Origin: Porphyromonas pasteri
Lineage (GTDB): Bacteria; Bacteroidota; Bacteroidia; Bacteroidales; Porphyromonadaceae
NCBI RefSeq assembly: GCF_014647755.1
Contig: NZ_BMPU01000005.1
Span: 1-64,000, forward strand
DNA length: 64,000 nucleotides
Direction: 5' to 3'
Below the pieces are notes generated by a model. It did not search any database. It saw nothing but the letters and a program-made list of their open reading frames with translations, and was not told the origin of the DNA. Below, in pieces: positions 41,345 through 50,907 of the stretch. Both the position numbers and the translations under genes were made by a program. How positions within the stretch are numbered: position 1 is the stretch's first letter; each line of letters starts with the position of its first letter.

Positions 41345-42649
41345 ATGCAAGCACTCTATCGTCTTGTGGGCTTTGACCCCACGAAGTACAAGCTCCGCAC
41401 AGAGCTTCTGGCAGGCCTGACGACCTTCCTCACGATGAGCTATATCCTCGCGGTCAACCCCGACATCCTCAGCACTGCAGGTATGGACAAGGGCGCCGTC
41501 TTCACCGCTACCGCCCTAGCATCGGCCATCGGTACGCTCCTCATCGCCTTCTTAGCTAAGCTGCCCTTCGCCCAGGCTCCCAGCATGGGTATCAATGCCT
41601 TCTTCGCCTTCACCCTCGTTATGGGCATGGGCTACAGCTGGCAGGCAGGTCTGGCAGCCGTCTTCGTCGAAGGGATCATCTTCATCCTGCTCACCGCCTT
41701 CAACATCCGCGAGCAGATCGTACGCTGTATCCCGAAGAACCTCCGCTTCGCTATCTCGGCAGGCATTGGCTTCTTCATCGCCTTCATTGGGCTAAAGAAC
41801 GCTGGGGTCATCGTGGCCAACGAAGCGACCTTCGTAGGCCTCGGCCCCTTCACCCCTACGGCTATCCTCGCCGTCATCGGTATCATCCTCAGCGGTGTCC
41901 TGATGACACTCCGTGTGCGTGGTGCGCTTTTCTACAGCATCGTCCTCTGCACGATCATCGGTATCCCCCTTGGCGTGACACAGATCCCCGATAGCTTCAT
42001 CCCCGTCTCCCTACCCCGCTCGCTGGCTCCTACGTTCCTGCAGTTCGACTTCAAGGCACTGCTCAACATGGATATGGCGCTCACGATCTTCGCTCTGGTC
42101 TTTATGGATATCTTCAACACCGTGGGTACGCTCATCGGTGCTGCCGCTAAGACTGAGATGATGGACAGTGAAGGCAACGTGAAGAATATCAAGCAAGCGA
42201 TGATGGCTGACGCTCTGGCCACCTCCTTCGGTGCCGTCTGCGGTACGTCGACCGTGACGACCTTCGTAGAGAGCGGTGCAGGTATCGCCGAGGGCGGCCG
42301 CACGGGTATGACTGCACTATCTACGGCTGTGCTCTTCATCCTCGCACTCTTCCTCTCGCCGCTCTTCCTGCTCATCCCCTCCGCAGCGACGACGGGTGCT
42401 CTTGTGCTCGTAGGTGTACTGATGCTGAGCTCTATCCAGGATATCGACCTTATGGATATCTCCGAGGCACTGCCCAGCTTCATCACCGTACTGACGATGG
42501 TGCTGACCTACAATATCGCCGAAGGGATGGCCCTCGGGCTCATCTCCTACACGCTGGTCAAGCTCCTCAGCGGCCAGTGGCGCCAGGTCTCCATCACCCT
42601 CTACATCGTCTCAGCACTCCTTATCCTGCGCTACATCCTCGCTATATAA
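41345..42649 (+). CDS. NCS2-family purine permease (AzgA/PurP-like)
   Basis: Inner-membrane transporter probably for hypoxanthine, guanine or adenine. The 434 residues start GFDPTKYKLRTELLAGLTTFLTMSYILAVNP (split across the first helix), with AQAPSMGINAFFAF and the C-terminal GTSTVTTFVESGAGIAEGGRTG loop, all hallmarks of the AzgA branch. About 12 membrane helices. It follows the channel-like gene by 16 bp and is the last gene of the group. Confidence 0.9.
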   Translation: MQALYRLVGFDPTKYKLRTELLAGLTTFLTMSYILAVNPDILSTAGMDKGAVFTATALASAIGTLLIAFLAKLPFAQAPSMGINAFFAFTLVMGMGYSWQAGLAAVFVEGIIFILLTAFNIREQIVRCIPKNLRFAISAGIGFFIAFIGLKNAGVIVANEATFVGLGPFTPTAILAVIGIILSGVLMTLRVRGALFYSIVLCTIIGIPLGVTQIPDSFIPVSLPRSLAPTFLQFDFKALLNMDMALTIFALVFMDIFNTVGTLIGAAAKTEMMDSEGNVKNIKQAMMADALATSFGAVCGTSTVTTFVESGAGIAEGGRTGMTALSTAVLFILALFLSPLFLLIPSAATTGALVLVGVLMLSSIQDIDLMDISEALPSFITVLTMVLTYNIAEGMALGLISYTLVKLLSGQWRQVSITLYIVSALLILRYILAI

Positions 42650-42683
42650 TAGTAGAGCGCACTCCGAGTGCCCACAACGAAGA

Positions 42684-42726
42684 AGACCCCTCCCTCACGA
42701 CTGCAACCGTCGTGAGGGAGGGGTCT
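42684..42726 (+). terminator. Terminator-like hairpin after the permease group
   Basis: An 18-bp stem (AGACCCCTCCCTCACGAC with its complement at 42709-42726) with a 7-nt loop. The T-run is weak on the plus strand. Confidence 0.6.
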
Positions 42727-42774
42727 CCGTATTATCTTCTGCGAGGACACAAGCCCCCTTTTACAAAAGCGTTG

Positions 42775-42782
42775 TATCTTTG
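42775..42782 (+). promoter_or_regulatory. -7 element for the amidase gene
   Basis: TATCTTTG lies 53 bp before the ATG at 42835. The -33 region has only a TTTT stretch at a short distance. Confidence 0.4.
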
Positions 42783-42834
42783 CGTTATTAAATAAATCAT
42801 TGTTCGTAGAGCCTATACGGCTCCTCCCAAGCAT

Positions 42835-44070
42835 ATGCCGCTCGCTGAGATCCACGCTATACGCTACATCCGCGCCTCAATACTTACGCTCCTCCTCTGT
42901 CTCGCTCTTGCTCCCCTCGGGATGCAAGCCCAGCGCCTCTTCACTGTCGTCATCGATGCCGGTCACGGGGGGAAGGACTCTGGTACCGTAGGGAATGGTG
43001 GCAAGGAGAAGGATATCACCCTCGCAGTAGCCAAGCTAGTCGGGGCGAAGATCCACGCAGCGCACCCCGAGGTCCGTGTACTCTACACGCGTAGCACGGA
43101 CGTCTTCGTCGGTCTGCAGGCCCGTGCAGACTTTGCCAATAAGAACAAGGCCTCCCTCATGCTCAGCATCCACGTCAACAGCGCACCGTCGAAGGACGTC
43201 CACGGTACGGAGACCTATGTACTGGGGATCGCGAAGTTCGCCAACAACCTCAGCGTGGCGATGCGTGAGAACAAGGCGATGCTCCTCGAGAGCAACTATA
43301 AGACGACTTACAAGGGCTTTGACCCGACGTCGACGGAGAGCTATATCATGTTTGACCTCATGCAAGATGCCTACTTCAACAAGAGCATCGAGCTGGCAAA
43401 CAAGATCCAGCGCCAGTACCGCTCCGCTGGACGCTACAGCCGTGGCGTACGTCAGGACATCCTCTGGGTACTGAGCCAGTCGGCTATGCCCAGCATCCTC
43501 ACCGAGATCGGCTTCCTCTCGAATGCCAACGAAGCTTCCTTCATGCTCAGCGCAGCAGGCCAGCAGTCCCTTGCCTCGGCCATCGCGGCGGGCTTCAGCT
43601 CTTACTACCGTAGCTATCGCGGCAAGAGCACGAAGACCCAGGACAGCAAGGAGGCCGATAGCACCGAGACGAAGAAGGAAGAGACCGCTACTGTTAGCGA
43701 CGAGACCGCTGACGAGCCTACCGCAGACAAGGACAACAGTCCCCGCGCAGAGGTCGAGCGTGCGATGAACAAGAGTCGTGAGCGTAGCAAGGACAAGGAG
43801 AAGACCAAGAAGGAGAGTGAAGCGAAGAGCTCCGACTCGGGGATCACGTACCGCGTCCAGTTCCTCTCCAGCCCCGATAAGATCGACACGAAGGATGCGC
43901 GCTTCCGCAATCTCCCCACCGCAGTAGAGCGAGTGAAGGTCGGGCGCGCGTACATCTATCTACTCGCACCCACGAGCTCGAAGGCCGAAGCGCAGAAGCA
44001 GCTTCGTGCCCTCCCCCGCACTTACCGCGATGCCTACATCGCACGCTACCAAGGCAAGACGCGCCTCTAA
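42835..44070 (+). CDS. N-acetylmuramoyl-L-alanine amidase with SPOR-like C terminus
   Basis: Zinc hydrolase that cleaves the septal peptidoglycan stem during cell separation. The 411 residues begin with a signal peptide (to about residue 32, MQAQ). The Amidase_3 domain (about 35-265) has VVIDAGHGGKDSG (zinc His), KEKDITLAVAK (zinc Glu), SIHVNSA (zinc His) and ILTEIGFLSN (catalytic Glu). A Lys/Glu/Thr-rich linker (about 268-345) leads to a C-terminal segment (YRVQFLSSPDKID to the end) resembling an SPOR domain. It starts a run with the MCE and epimerase genes. Confidence 0.92.
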   Translation: MPLAEIHAIRYIRASILTLLLCLALAPLGMQAQRLFTVVIDAGHGGKDSGTVGNGGKEKDITLAVAKLVGAKIHAAHPEVRVLYTRSTDVFVGLQARADFANKNKASLMLSIHVNSAPSKDVHGTETYVLGIAKFANNLSVAMRENKAMLLESNYKTTYKGFDPTSTESYIMFDLMQDAYFNKSIELANKIQRQYRSAGRYSRGVRQDILWVLSQSAMPSILTEIGFLSNANEASFMLSAAGQQSLASAIAAGFSSYYRSYRGKSTKTQDSKEADSTETKKEETATVSDETADEPTADKDNSPRAEVERAMNKSRERSKDKEKTKKESEAKSSDSGITYRVQFLSSPDKIDTKDARFRNLPTAVERVKVGRAYIYLLAPTSSKAEAQKQLRALPRTYRDAYIARYQGKTRL

Positions 44071-44109
44071 GCCCCCCTATCAAAGAGCATATATAGAAAT
44101 AAGATACAT

Positions 44110-44988
44110 ATGAAGATAAAGAAAGAGGTACAGATCGGCCTGCTGGCCATCATCGCCGTTGCCCTCGGCTACATCGGGGTCAACTTCCTCAAGGGTATCG
44201 AAGTCTTTAAGAAGACCTCGATCTATTATGCCCACTTCGACAACCTCAGCGGCATCTCTGCAGCAGCTCCTGTCGAAGCCAGTGGCTTCAAGGTGGGCAA
44301 CGTCCGCTCGGTAGCCTTCGACTATGCCCGTGGCTATGGCGCTACGCTCGAGCTGGCGCTCGATGACGATATGCGCATCCCCGTAGGGAGTCAGCTGAAG
44401 ATCAAGTCGAATCCTCTTGGGAGTGCCGAGCTCGTGCTCATCATCAATCCCCAGAGCCAGACCTACCTCAGCGAGGGGGATACCATCGCCAGCCAAGATG
44501 CAGGCGACGGGCTCCTATCCTCCGTCTCTGAGAAGATCCTCCCTGCTATCGCAGGGATGATGCCCACGATCACCAACACGCTGGAGCGCCTGAATGCCCT
44601 GCTCAACGACAAGAGCATCGACAGCATGCTCTACGGGCTGAGTGCCTCTACACAGCAGCTGCACGGTATGATGGCTGGGCTGAACCGCACGAGCCGCAGC
44701 CTTGGCCCCGTCCTCGACAATGTCGGGCACATGAGCTCCAACCTTGCGAACTTCTCCGGTCAGCTCTCCTCGATGCGCCTTGACTCCCTGATGCTCAGCC
44801 TTCAGGAGACGACGGCTCAGCTTCAGCTGGTATCCCAGCAGCTCCGTGGCAAGGACAATACCGCAGGTCTTCTCCTCAACGACCCCTCGCTCTACAACCG
44901 CCTCGACAGCCTCGTAGGCAGTGCAGACCGTCTTATGCGTGACCTGCAGGAGAACCCCAAGCGCTACGTGCACTTCTCCATCTTCTAA
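44110..44988 (+). CDS. MCE-family (MlaD-like) lipid transport protein
   Basis: Substrate-binding part of an ABC lipid transporter in the cell envelope. The 292 residues have one N-terminal membrane anchor (about 8-27) and an MCE domain (about 35-115) reading PVEASGFKVGNVRSVAFD and LKIKSNPLGSAELVLIIN, then a long helical tail (to 292) with many LNRLSS-like repeats. It begins 39 bp after the amidase. No MlaE or MlaF homologue is adjacent, so its ABC partners lie elsewhere. Confidence 0.88.
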   Translation: MKIKKEVQIGLLAIIAVALGYIGVNFLKGIEVFKKTSIYYAHFDNLSGISAAAPVEASGFKVGNVRSVAFDYARGYGATLELALDDDMRIPVGSQLKIKSNPLGSAELVLIINPQSQTYLSEGDTIASQDAGDGLLSSVSEKILPAIAGMMPTITNTLERLNALLNDKSIDSMLYGLSASTQQLHGMMAGLNRTSRSLGPVLDNVGHMSSNLANFSGQLSSMRLDSLMLSLQETTAQLQLVSQQLRGKDNTAGLLLNDPSLYNRLDSLVGSADRLMRDLQENPKRYVHFSIF

Positions 44989-45012
44989 GCCCACACGACC
45001 GACACGATTACC

Positions 45013-46026
45013 ATGGAGCGTCTACTCATCACCGGAGCCTCTGGCTTCATCGGCAGCCATCTCGTCCGCCAAGCTCTCGAAGCGGGCTACGAGGTATGGG
45101 CCGCTGTACGCAAGGACAGTGACAAGACCCGCCTTGAGAAGCAAGGGGTCAAGCTGCTTGAAGTCGACTACTATGATGAGGATCAGCTCTTCACTGCTCT
45201 CGACTCGGTCCGTCCCTTAGAGGAAGGCGCTCCCCAGTGGGACTACATCATCCACAATGCGGGCATCACGAAGACCGCCCGCCTCGAGGAGTTCGCAGAG
45301 GTCAACGCCGAGCATACGCGCCGACTGCTCCACGCACTCAGCCGTCTCTCGGAGCCCCCCAAGCGCTTCGTCCTGATGAGTAGCCTCAGTAGCTACGGCA
45401 ATGTAGCTGGCCCCGATGAAGCGCTGCATGCCGAGCTTCCTCAGAAGCCCAACACCCGCTACGGCCGTAGTAAGTGCCTCGCAGAGCACTACACCGAGCA
45501 GTCGGGTATCCCCTTCACGATCCTCCTCCCCACAGGCGTCTATGGCCCAGGAGACAAGGATTACCTCATCGCACTACAGAGCATCGCCCGTGGCATCAAT
45601 GCGATGTCAGGCCTGCGCAAGCAATATCTGACCTTCGTCTATGGCGGGGATGTTGCCCGAGCTGCCCTCTTTGTACTACGCGATGAGCGTGCCCGCGGTC
45701 AGCGCTATATCGTAGCCGACGGCGACACCTATACCGACCGAGAGTTCGGTCATCTGGCTCAGCGTCTGCTGGGTCGCAAGCACGTATTCCATATACGTAT
45801 CCCCCTGCCACTGGTGCGCCTCACCTGCCTCTTCGGCTCGCTCCGAGCAGCTATCACGGGGCAGACGACGCCACTCAATCGGGACAAGTACCCGATCCTC
45901 GCACAGCGCAACTGGCGCTGTGATCCCTCACCGCTCTTCGCTCTGGGCTTCACCCCAAGCAAGAACCTTGAGGAAGGGCTTCGCGAGACCATCGCCGACG
46001 GGCGCTCCCGCGGTCTCCTCCCATAG
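45013..46026 (+). CDS. NAD-dependent epimerase/dehydratase (extended SDR)
   Basis: A sugar-nucleotide or related oxidoreductase of 337 residues. The Rossmann motif GASGFIGSHLVRQ (residues 7-19) and active site Tyr-Lys in YGRSKCLAE (about 155) are present, with PTGVYGPGDKDY in the substrate region. It follows the MCE gene by 24 bp. Substrate is not clear; an N-terminal extended-SDR fold related to UDP-glucose epimerases and dihydroflavonol reductases fits. Confidence 0.85.
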   Translation: MERLLITGASGFIGSHLVRQALEAGYEVWAAVRKDSDKTRLEKQGVKLLEVDYYDEDQLFTALDSVRPLEEGAPQWDYIIHNAGITKTARLEEFAEVNAEHTRRLLHALSRLSEPPKRFVLMSSLSSYGNVAGPDEALHAELPQKPNTRYGRSKCLAEHYTEQSGIPFTILLPTGVYGPGDKDYLIALQSIARGINAMSGLRKQYLTFVYGGDVARAALFVLRDERARGQRYIVADGDTYTDREFGHLAQRLLGRKHVFHIRIPLPLVRLTCLFGSLRAAITGQTTPLNRDKYPILAQRNWRCDPSPLFALGFTPSKNLEEGLRETIADGRSRGLLP

Positions 46027-46084
46027 TCATCGCCCCCGCATAGCCTGCTCCACTCAAGAGCTGGCAAACATTACTCACTTTTTA

Positions 46085-46116
46085 ATTGTGGGAATGGGGG
46101 CTTTTGTGTATCTTTG
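46085..46116 (+). promoter_or_regulatory. Promoter of DUF177-rpmF
   Basis: A TTG element (ATTG at 46085-46088) lies 20 bp from TATCTTTG (46109-46116). The start near 46124 gives a leader of about 26 nt. Confidence 0.65.
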
Positions 46117-46149
46117 CGCAGATTTTTACGCATAGTTTAAGAGTCACCC

Positions 46150-46695
46150 ATGCATACCGACCAGTACAAGATCAATCTACGGAGTCTCCCGGAAGGCGAT
46201 CACGAGTACACCTGGCTCCTCGAGGACGGCTACTTCGAGCGCCTATCGGAGGGTAGCGTACACGGCGGTGAGGTCGATGTCGACCTACGCCTGCGCCGTA
46301 CGGGAGACGTCTTTAGCTTGGACCTCTACTATGAGGGCTATGTGGTGGTCGACTGTGATCGCTGCCTTGACCCGGTAGATATAGATGTAGAGTCCGAGCG
46401 CGAGCTTATAGTCAAGTTCGGCAATGAAGCCCTTGAGGAGAAGGACGAGATCCTCGTCGTCTCTGAGCAAGATGGGGTGCTCGACCTGGAGTGGATCCTC
46501 TATGAGGATATCATCCTGAGCCTTCCCCTACAGCGAATGCATCTCGAGGGCGAGTGCAACGAGGAGATGATGTCGGCCTATGCCCGCGTCTCTACCGATG
46601 AAGTGCGCGACGAAGCCGAAGGCCCCGCCCCCACCCTCGATGATGAGGGGATCGACGAGCGCTGGGCTGCACTCAAGGCTCTCAAGCGAGATTAG
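46150..46695 (+). CDS. DUF177 (YceD-like) protein
   Basis: The YceD family is usually encoded beside rpmF and is linked to 23S rRNA processing or L32 incorporation. The 181 residues show the family pattern VDCDRCLDPVDID (about 75-87) and the conserved C-terminal half with an acidic tail (EEKDEILVV, LDDEGIDERW). It lies 22 bp before rpmF, the classic arrangement. Confidence 0.88.
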   Translation: MHTDQYKINLRSLPEGDHEYTWLLEDGYFERLSEGSVHGGEVDVDLRLRRTGDVFSLDLYYEGYVVVDCDRCLDPVDIDVESERELIVKFGNEALEEKDEILVVSEQDGVLDLEWILYEDIILSLPLQRMHLEGECNEEMMSAYARVSTDEVRDEAEGPAPTLDDEGIDERWAALKALKRD

Positions 46696-46717
46696 TAATT
46701 AAAACAAAATAAGATTT

Positions 46718-46894
46718 ATGGCACATCCTAAAAGAAGACAGTCCAAGACGCGTACCGCTAAGCGCCGTACTCATGATAAGGCAGCTATGCCTACGCTCGC
46801 AAAGTGCGCTAACTGCGGTGCATGGCACATCTACCACACGGTATGTGGTGAGTGCGGTTACTACCGCGGTAAGCTTGCCATCGAGCAGGCTTAA
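46718..46894 (+). CDS. rpmF: 50S ribosomal protein L32
   Basis: A 58-residue large-subunit protein starting MAHPKRRQSKTRTAKRRTHD. It keeps four Cys for zinc (residues 30, 33, 43 and 46: CANC and CGEC), the C+ form. It follows DUF177 by 22 bp and ends before an intrinsic terminator. Confidence 0.95.
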   Translation: MAHPKRRQSKTRTAKRRTHDKAAMPTLAKCANCGAWHIYHTVCGECGYYRGKLAIEQA

Positions 46895-46919
46895 TAGCCC
46901 CACTTAGCCAACACAAAGA

Positions 46920-46953
46920 AAAGCCCCAAGGTATCCCCTTTGGGGCTTTTTTT
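46920..46953 (+). terminator. Intrinsic terminator after rpmF
   Basis: AAGCCCCAA (46921-46929) pairs with TTGGGGCTT (46940-46948), followed by a run of T. Confidence 0.85.
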
Positions 46954-47018
46954 GTAACTTCGTGAGCGACAAGCTAAGGCGATTGAAATTAATCTACATC
47001 AGTATATCCAACTAACCT

Positions 47019-48020
47019 ATGAGTATCATCAACGCAGCCATCACGGCTGTCGGAGGGTATCTCCCTGAAGATAAGATAACCAATGCCGACCTCGAGAAGA
47101 TGGTCGATACCAACGACGAGTGGATCATGACCCGTGTCGGGATCCGCGAGCGTCGCATCCTCAAGGACCCCACGAAGGGTGCTTCCTTCCTCGGCATCGA
47201 AGCCGTCAAGGATCTCTTCTCCCGCAACAACATTGACCCCGCCACCATCGACGGGATTATCTTGGCTACGAATACGGCTGACTACCACTTCCCCACGACG
47301 GCATCTATCGTAGCCTTCGAGACGGGCTGTATCAACGCCTTTACCTTCGACATGCAGGCTGCTTGTCCCAGCTTCATCTATGCTCTCGAAGCTGGAGCTA
47401 ACTACATCCGCTCAGGCCGCTACAAGCGCATCATCGTGCTTGCCGCTGAGAAGATGACCGCCATCACCGACTACACCGACCGCGCTACGTGCCCGCTCTT
47501 CGGCGACGGCGCTGCGTGCGTACTCCTCGAGCCTACTGAGGAGAACGAAGGTGTACTCGACTCTTACTTCCGCACGGATGGTACGGGTCGCACCAACCTC
47601 ATCATGAAGTCTGGTGGCTCGGCCAGCCCCACCTCCCACGAGACGGTCGATCGCCGTGAGCACTACGTCTATCAGGAGGGTGCTGCGGTCTTCAAGCAGG
47701 CTGTCAAGGGTATGTCCTCCAGCTGCCGCACCATCATGGAGCGCAACGGACTCAGCTATGACGACATCGCTTGGGTCGTCCCCCACCAGGCAAACCTCCG
47801 TATCATCGACGCTGTAGCGCGTGAGATGCAGGTACCTCTGGATCGCGTGATGGTCAACATTGAGTACCGAGGCAACACCAGCTCGGCTACGATCCCCCTC
47901 TGCCTCTGGGAGTTCGAGAAGCAGCTCAAGAAGGGTGACAACCTCATCCTCACGTCCTTCGGCGCAGGCTTCACCTGGGGTGCAGTCTACGTCAAGTGGG
48001 CTTACGATCCCAAGAACTAA
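47019..48020 (+). CDS. fabH: 3-oxoacyl-[acyl-carrier-protein] synthase III
   Basis: Initiates fatty-acid synthesis by condensing an acyl-CoA primer with malonyl-ACP. The 333 residues include the active-site Cys in [13 protein letters not shown] (about residue 112), His in [11 protein letters not shown] (about 247), and Asn in [13 protein letters not shown] (about 277), the complete FabH triad. It stands between the rpmF terminator and era. Confidence 0.95.
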   Translation: MSIINAAITAVGGYLPEDKITNADLEKMVDTNDEWIMTRVGIRERRILKDPTKGASFLGIEAVKDLFSRNNIDPATIDGIILATNTADYHFPTTASIVAFETGCINAFTFDMQAACPSFIYALEAGANYIRSGRYKRIIVLAAEKMTAITDYTDRATCPLFGDGAACVLLEPTEENEGVLDSYFRTDGTGRTNLIMKSGGSASPTSHETVDRREHYVYQEGAAVFKQAVKGMSSSCRTIMERNGLSYDDIAWVVPHQANLRIIDAVAREMQVPLDRVMVNIEYRGNTSSATIPLCLWEFEKQLKKGDNLILTSFGAGFTWGAVYVKWAYDPKN

Positions 48021-48035
48021 TCTCCCCATACGACA

Positions 48036-48083
48036 GACCTTGCCTGCCACTCTTCCCTTCGCTGGGAGAGGACGGGCAAGGTC
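48036..48083 (+). terminator. Terminator-like hairpin after fabH
   Basis: GACCTTGCC (48036-48044) pairs with GGGCAAGGTC (48074-48083), with a second inner CTCTTCCC/GGGAGAG stem, then TTTC. Confidence 0.6.
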
Positions 48084-48113
48084 TTTCATTCCTACCCCTC
48101 CATACTCCGGACG

Positions 48114-49016
48114 ATGGAAGACAAGCAAGAAGTCACGCACCGCTCAGGCTTCGTCAATATCGTGGGCAACCCCAACGTGGGGAAGTCCACCCTGATGAAC
48201 CTCCTGGTCGGCGAGCGCGTATCGATCATCACCTCCAAGGCCCAGACGACGCGTCACCGCATTATGGGCATCGTCAATACTCCCGAGCTGCAGATCGTCT
48301 ACAGTGATACCCCTGGAGTACTGCGCCCGAACTACAAGCTCCAGGAGAGCATGCTCGAGTTCTCCGAGTCGGCTCTCGGTGATGCTGACGTCCTACTCTA
48401 CGTCACCGACACGGTCGAGACGGCCGATAAGAATGAGTTCTTCCTCGAGCGCGTCCGTGGGGTCAAGTGCCCCGTACTCCTCCTTATTAATAAGGTAGAC
48501 CTCACGACCCAGGACAAGCTCGTCGAGCTCGTGGAGCGCTGGCACAAGGAGCTTCCTCAGGCGGAGATCATCCCCATCTCTGCGCTCAACAACTTCAATG
48601 TCCAGCCCTTGAAGAAGCGCATCGAGAGCCTCATCCCCCCCTCTCCTCCCTACTTCGAGAAGGACGCACTGACCGACCGTCCCGCGCGCTTCTTCGTCAC
48701 CGAGATCATCCGTGAGAAGGTCCTCCTCTACTATAAGAAGGAGATCCCCTACTCCGTCGAAGTCGTCGTCGAATCCTTCAAGGAAGAGGACGAGCGCATC
48801 CACATCCAGGCCCTGATCGTCGTCGAGCGCGACAGCCAGAAGGGCATCATCATCGGCCACCGCGGTGTCGCCATCAAGAAGGTCGGCACGATGGCACGTC
48901 GCGACATGGAGCGATTCTTCGAGAAGAAGATCTTCCTCGAGCTCTTTGTCAAGGTAGAGAAGGACTGGCGCAACCGCGACAAGATCCTCCGCGCCTACGG
49001 CTACCGCCTCGACTAA
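48114..49016 (+). CDS. era: GTPase Era
   Basis: GTPase that binds 16S rRNA and helps 30S maturation. The 300 residues have G1 GNPNVGKST (about 17-25), G3 DTPGV (about 64), G4 NKVD (about 125), and the C-terminal KH domain with the motif [20 protein letters not shown] (about 242-261). It lies 37 bp before der; both are ribosome-assembly GTPases. Confidence 0.96.
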   Translation: MEDKQEVTHRSGFVNIVGNPNVGKSTLMNLLVGERVSIITSKAQTTRHRIMGIVNTPELQIVYSDTPGVLRPNYKLQESMLEFSESALGDADVLLYVTDTVETADKNEFFLERVRGVKCPVLLLINKVDLTTQDKLVELVERWHKELPQAEIIPISALNNFNVQPLKKRIESLIPPSPPYFEKDALTDRPARFFVTEIIREKVLLYYKKEIPYSVEVVVESFKEEDERIHIQALIVVERDSQKGIIIGHRGVAIKKVGTMARRDMERFFEKKIFLELFVKVEKDWRNRDKILRAYGYRLD

Positions 49017-49053
49017 GAGCGGTAAGCCTCACCCACCAATCACAGCATCAGAT

Positions 49054-50364
49054 ATGAGTCATTTAGTAGCAATAGTAGGGCGCCCCAACGTAGGGAAGTC
49101 CACCCTCTTCAACCGCTTGACGCAGACCCGTGGGGCCATCGTCAGCGAAGAGGCAGGTACGACCCGTGACCGCCAGTACGGCAAGGTATCATGGCTCGAC
49201 CGCGAGTTCTCCATCGTCGACACCGGCGGTTGGGTAGTAGGTAGCGAAGATATCTTCGAAGGCGAGATCAACAAGCAGGTAGAGATCGCTATGGAGGAAG
49301 CCGATGTCATCCTCTTCGTCGTCGACGTTGAGAGCGGCATCACCGACCTCGATGATGAGGTCGCTGCCAAGCTCCGCCGCACGAAGAAGCCCGTCCTCCT
49401 CGTGGCGAACAAGGCAGACAACTTCGCCCAGCACTACGAGGCAGCTGAGTTCTACAGCTTCGGGCTCGGTGACCCTATGCCTATCTCTGCTGTCAGCGGT
49501 AGCGGTACGGGTGACCTCCTCGATGCCATCACGAAGAACCTCCCCGAAGGCGAATACGTCGACGAGACTCTCGATGCTCCACGTATCGCTATCGTCGGCC
49601 GACCCAACGCGGGTAAGTCTTCGCTCGTCAATGCCTTCATCGGTGAGGAGCGCAACATCGTCACCAACGTAGCAGGTACCACGCGTGACTCGATCTACAC
49701 GCACTACACGAAGTTCGGCATGAACTTCTACCTCGTCGATACGGCTGGTATCCGCAAGCGTGGCAAGGTCAACGAAGACCTCGAGTACTACTCGGTCATT
49801 CGCTCCATCCGCGCTATTGAGAACTCCGACGTCTGTATCCTTATGCTCGACGCCACCCGCGGTATCGAGAGCCAGGACCTCAACATCTTCTCGCTCATCC
49901 AGAAGAATAGCAAGGGGCTCATCGTCTGCGTGAATAAGTGGGACCTCGTTGAGGACAAGAGCAATGCCGTCATCAAGACCTTTGAGAACGCTATCCGCGA
50001 GCGTCTGGCTCCCTTCACCGACTTCCCCATCATCTTCATATCGGCCCTGACGAAGCAGCGTATCTTCAAGGTCCTCGAGGAAGTCCAGCAGGTCTACGAG
50101 CGTCGCAGCAAGCGCATCCCCACCTCGAAGCTCAACGAAGTCATGCTTCCCATCATCGAAGCCACGCCTCCTCCTGCCACCAAGGGCAAGTACATCAAGA
50201 TCAAGTACGTCATGCAACTCCCCACCGCGGTGCCCAGCTTCGCCTTCTTCGCGAACCTTCCCCAGTGGGTCAAGGAGCCTTATCGCCGCTTCCTCGAGAA
50301 TCAGATCCGTGCGCACTGGGACTTCTCCGGTACGCCCATCAACATCTTCATTCGCGAGAAGTAG
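49054..50364 (+). CDS. der: Ribosome-assembly GTPase Der (EngA)
   Basis: Double-GTPase needed for 50S maturation. The 436-residue chain has two G domains: GRPNVGKST (about 8-16), DTGGW, NKAD; and GRPNAGKSS (about 181-189), [16 protein letters not shown]-terminal KH-like domain follows ([12 protein letters not shown] onward). It lies 37 bp after era and ends at a strong terminator. Confidence 0.97.
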   Translation: MSHLVAIVGRPNVGKSTLFNRLTQTRGAIVSEEAGTTRDRQYGKVSWLDREFSIVDTGGWVVGSEDIFEGEINKQVEIAMEEADVILFVVDVESGITDLDDEVAAKLRRTKKPVLLVANKADNFAQHYEAAEFYSFGLGDPMPISAVSGSGTGDLLDAITKNLPEGEYVDETLDAPRIAIVGRPNAGKSSLVNAFIGEERNIVTNVAGTTRDSIYTHYTKFGMNFYLVDTAGIRKRGKVNEDLEYYSVIRSIRAIENSDVCILMLDATRGIESQDLNIFSLIQKNSKGLIVCVNKWDLVEDKSNAVIKTFENAIRERLAPFTDFPIIFISALTKQRIFKVLEEVQQVYERRSKRIPTSKLNEVMLPIIEATPPPATKGKYIKIKYVMQLPTAVPSFAFFANLPQWVKEPYRRFLENQIRAHWDFSGTPINIFIREK

Positions 50365-50387
50365 CCTCCCTTCTCCCCCGCCCAACG

Positions 50388-50428
50388 AAGCGCCCCAGCC
50401 GGTAGTCCAACTACCGGCTGGGGCGCTT
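50388..50428 (+). terminator. Intrinsic terminator after der
   Basis: A stem of about 17 bp (GCGCCCCAGCCGGTAG region with its complement at 50411-50428), 5-nt loop, then TTACTTTCC. Confidence 0.8.
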
Positions 50429-50484
50429 ACTTTCCCCCTCCTTCCGCACCTCGCTCCGCGAAGCACTATACGAGGGTGATACGA

Positions 50485-50607
50485 ACCACTACTGGTCACC
50501 GCTCCGACCACTACTGGTCCGTGAGCGAACCACTACTGGTTCATAGTGCCAACCACTACTGGTTCGCTCACGGACCAGTAGTGGTTCACCTGCCGACCAA
50601 TATAGGT
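50485..50607. repeat. Phased-palindrome array, six units, inverted repeat
   Basis: Units start at 50485, 50507, 50529, 50552, 50574 and 50596 (steps 22, 22, 23, 22, 22), mainly ACCACTACTGGT. The spacer CCGTGAGCGA is matched by TCGCTCACGG on the other side of the centre, so the arms pair. It lies between der's terminator and the TonB-receptor promoter. Confidence 0.88.
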
Positions 50608-50729
50608 TCATATCCCCACCCTGTAGAAGCCCGCTCTTCCCTACAAGAAGAGCAGTCCGTCAGAGAGGCAAAAGGCATGGGCAATCCCCATAACTATCCG
50701 AGCCTCATCGGGAGGTACTTCGGGCGACT

Positions 50730-50760
50730 TTTGCCCATGTGAATAAATGCCTTAACTTTG
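50730..50760 (+). promoter_or_regulatory. Promoter of the TonB-receptor and lipoprotein operon
   Basis: A TTTG (50730-50733) lies 19 bp from TAACTTTG (50753-50760), a complete Bacteroidetes-type match. The start near 50768 gives a leader of about 140 nt. Confidence 0.78.
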
Positions 50761-50907
50761 CCTCCGCATGTGGCGACGGAGCCTTAACCAAACTCCCCAC
50801 CATGTGTACCGACCAGAACCCATAGGCCTCAGCGACCACGAGGAAAGCACATCCCCCACGCCTGCTCCGACCTTACGTTCACCTTATTTACCTCTACATG
50901 GCAAGCT

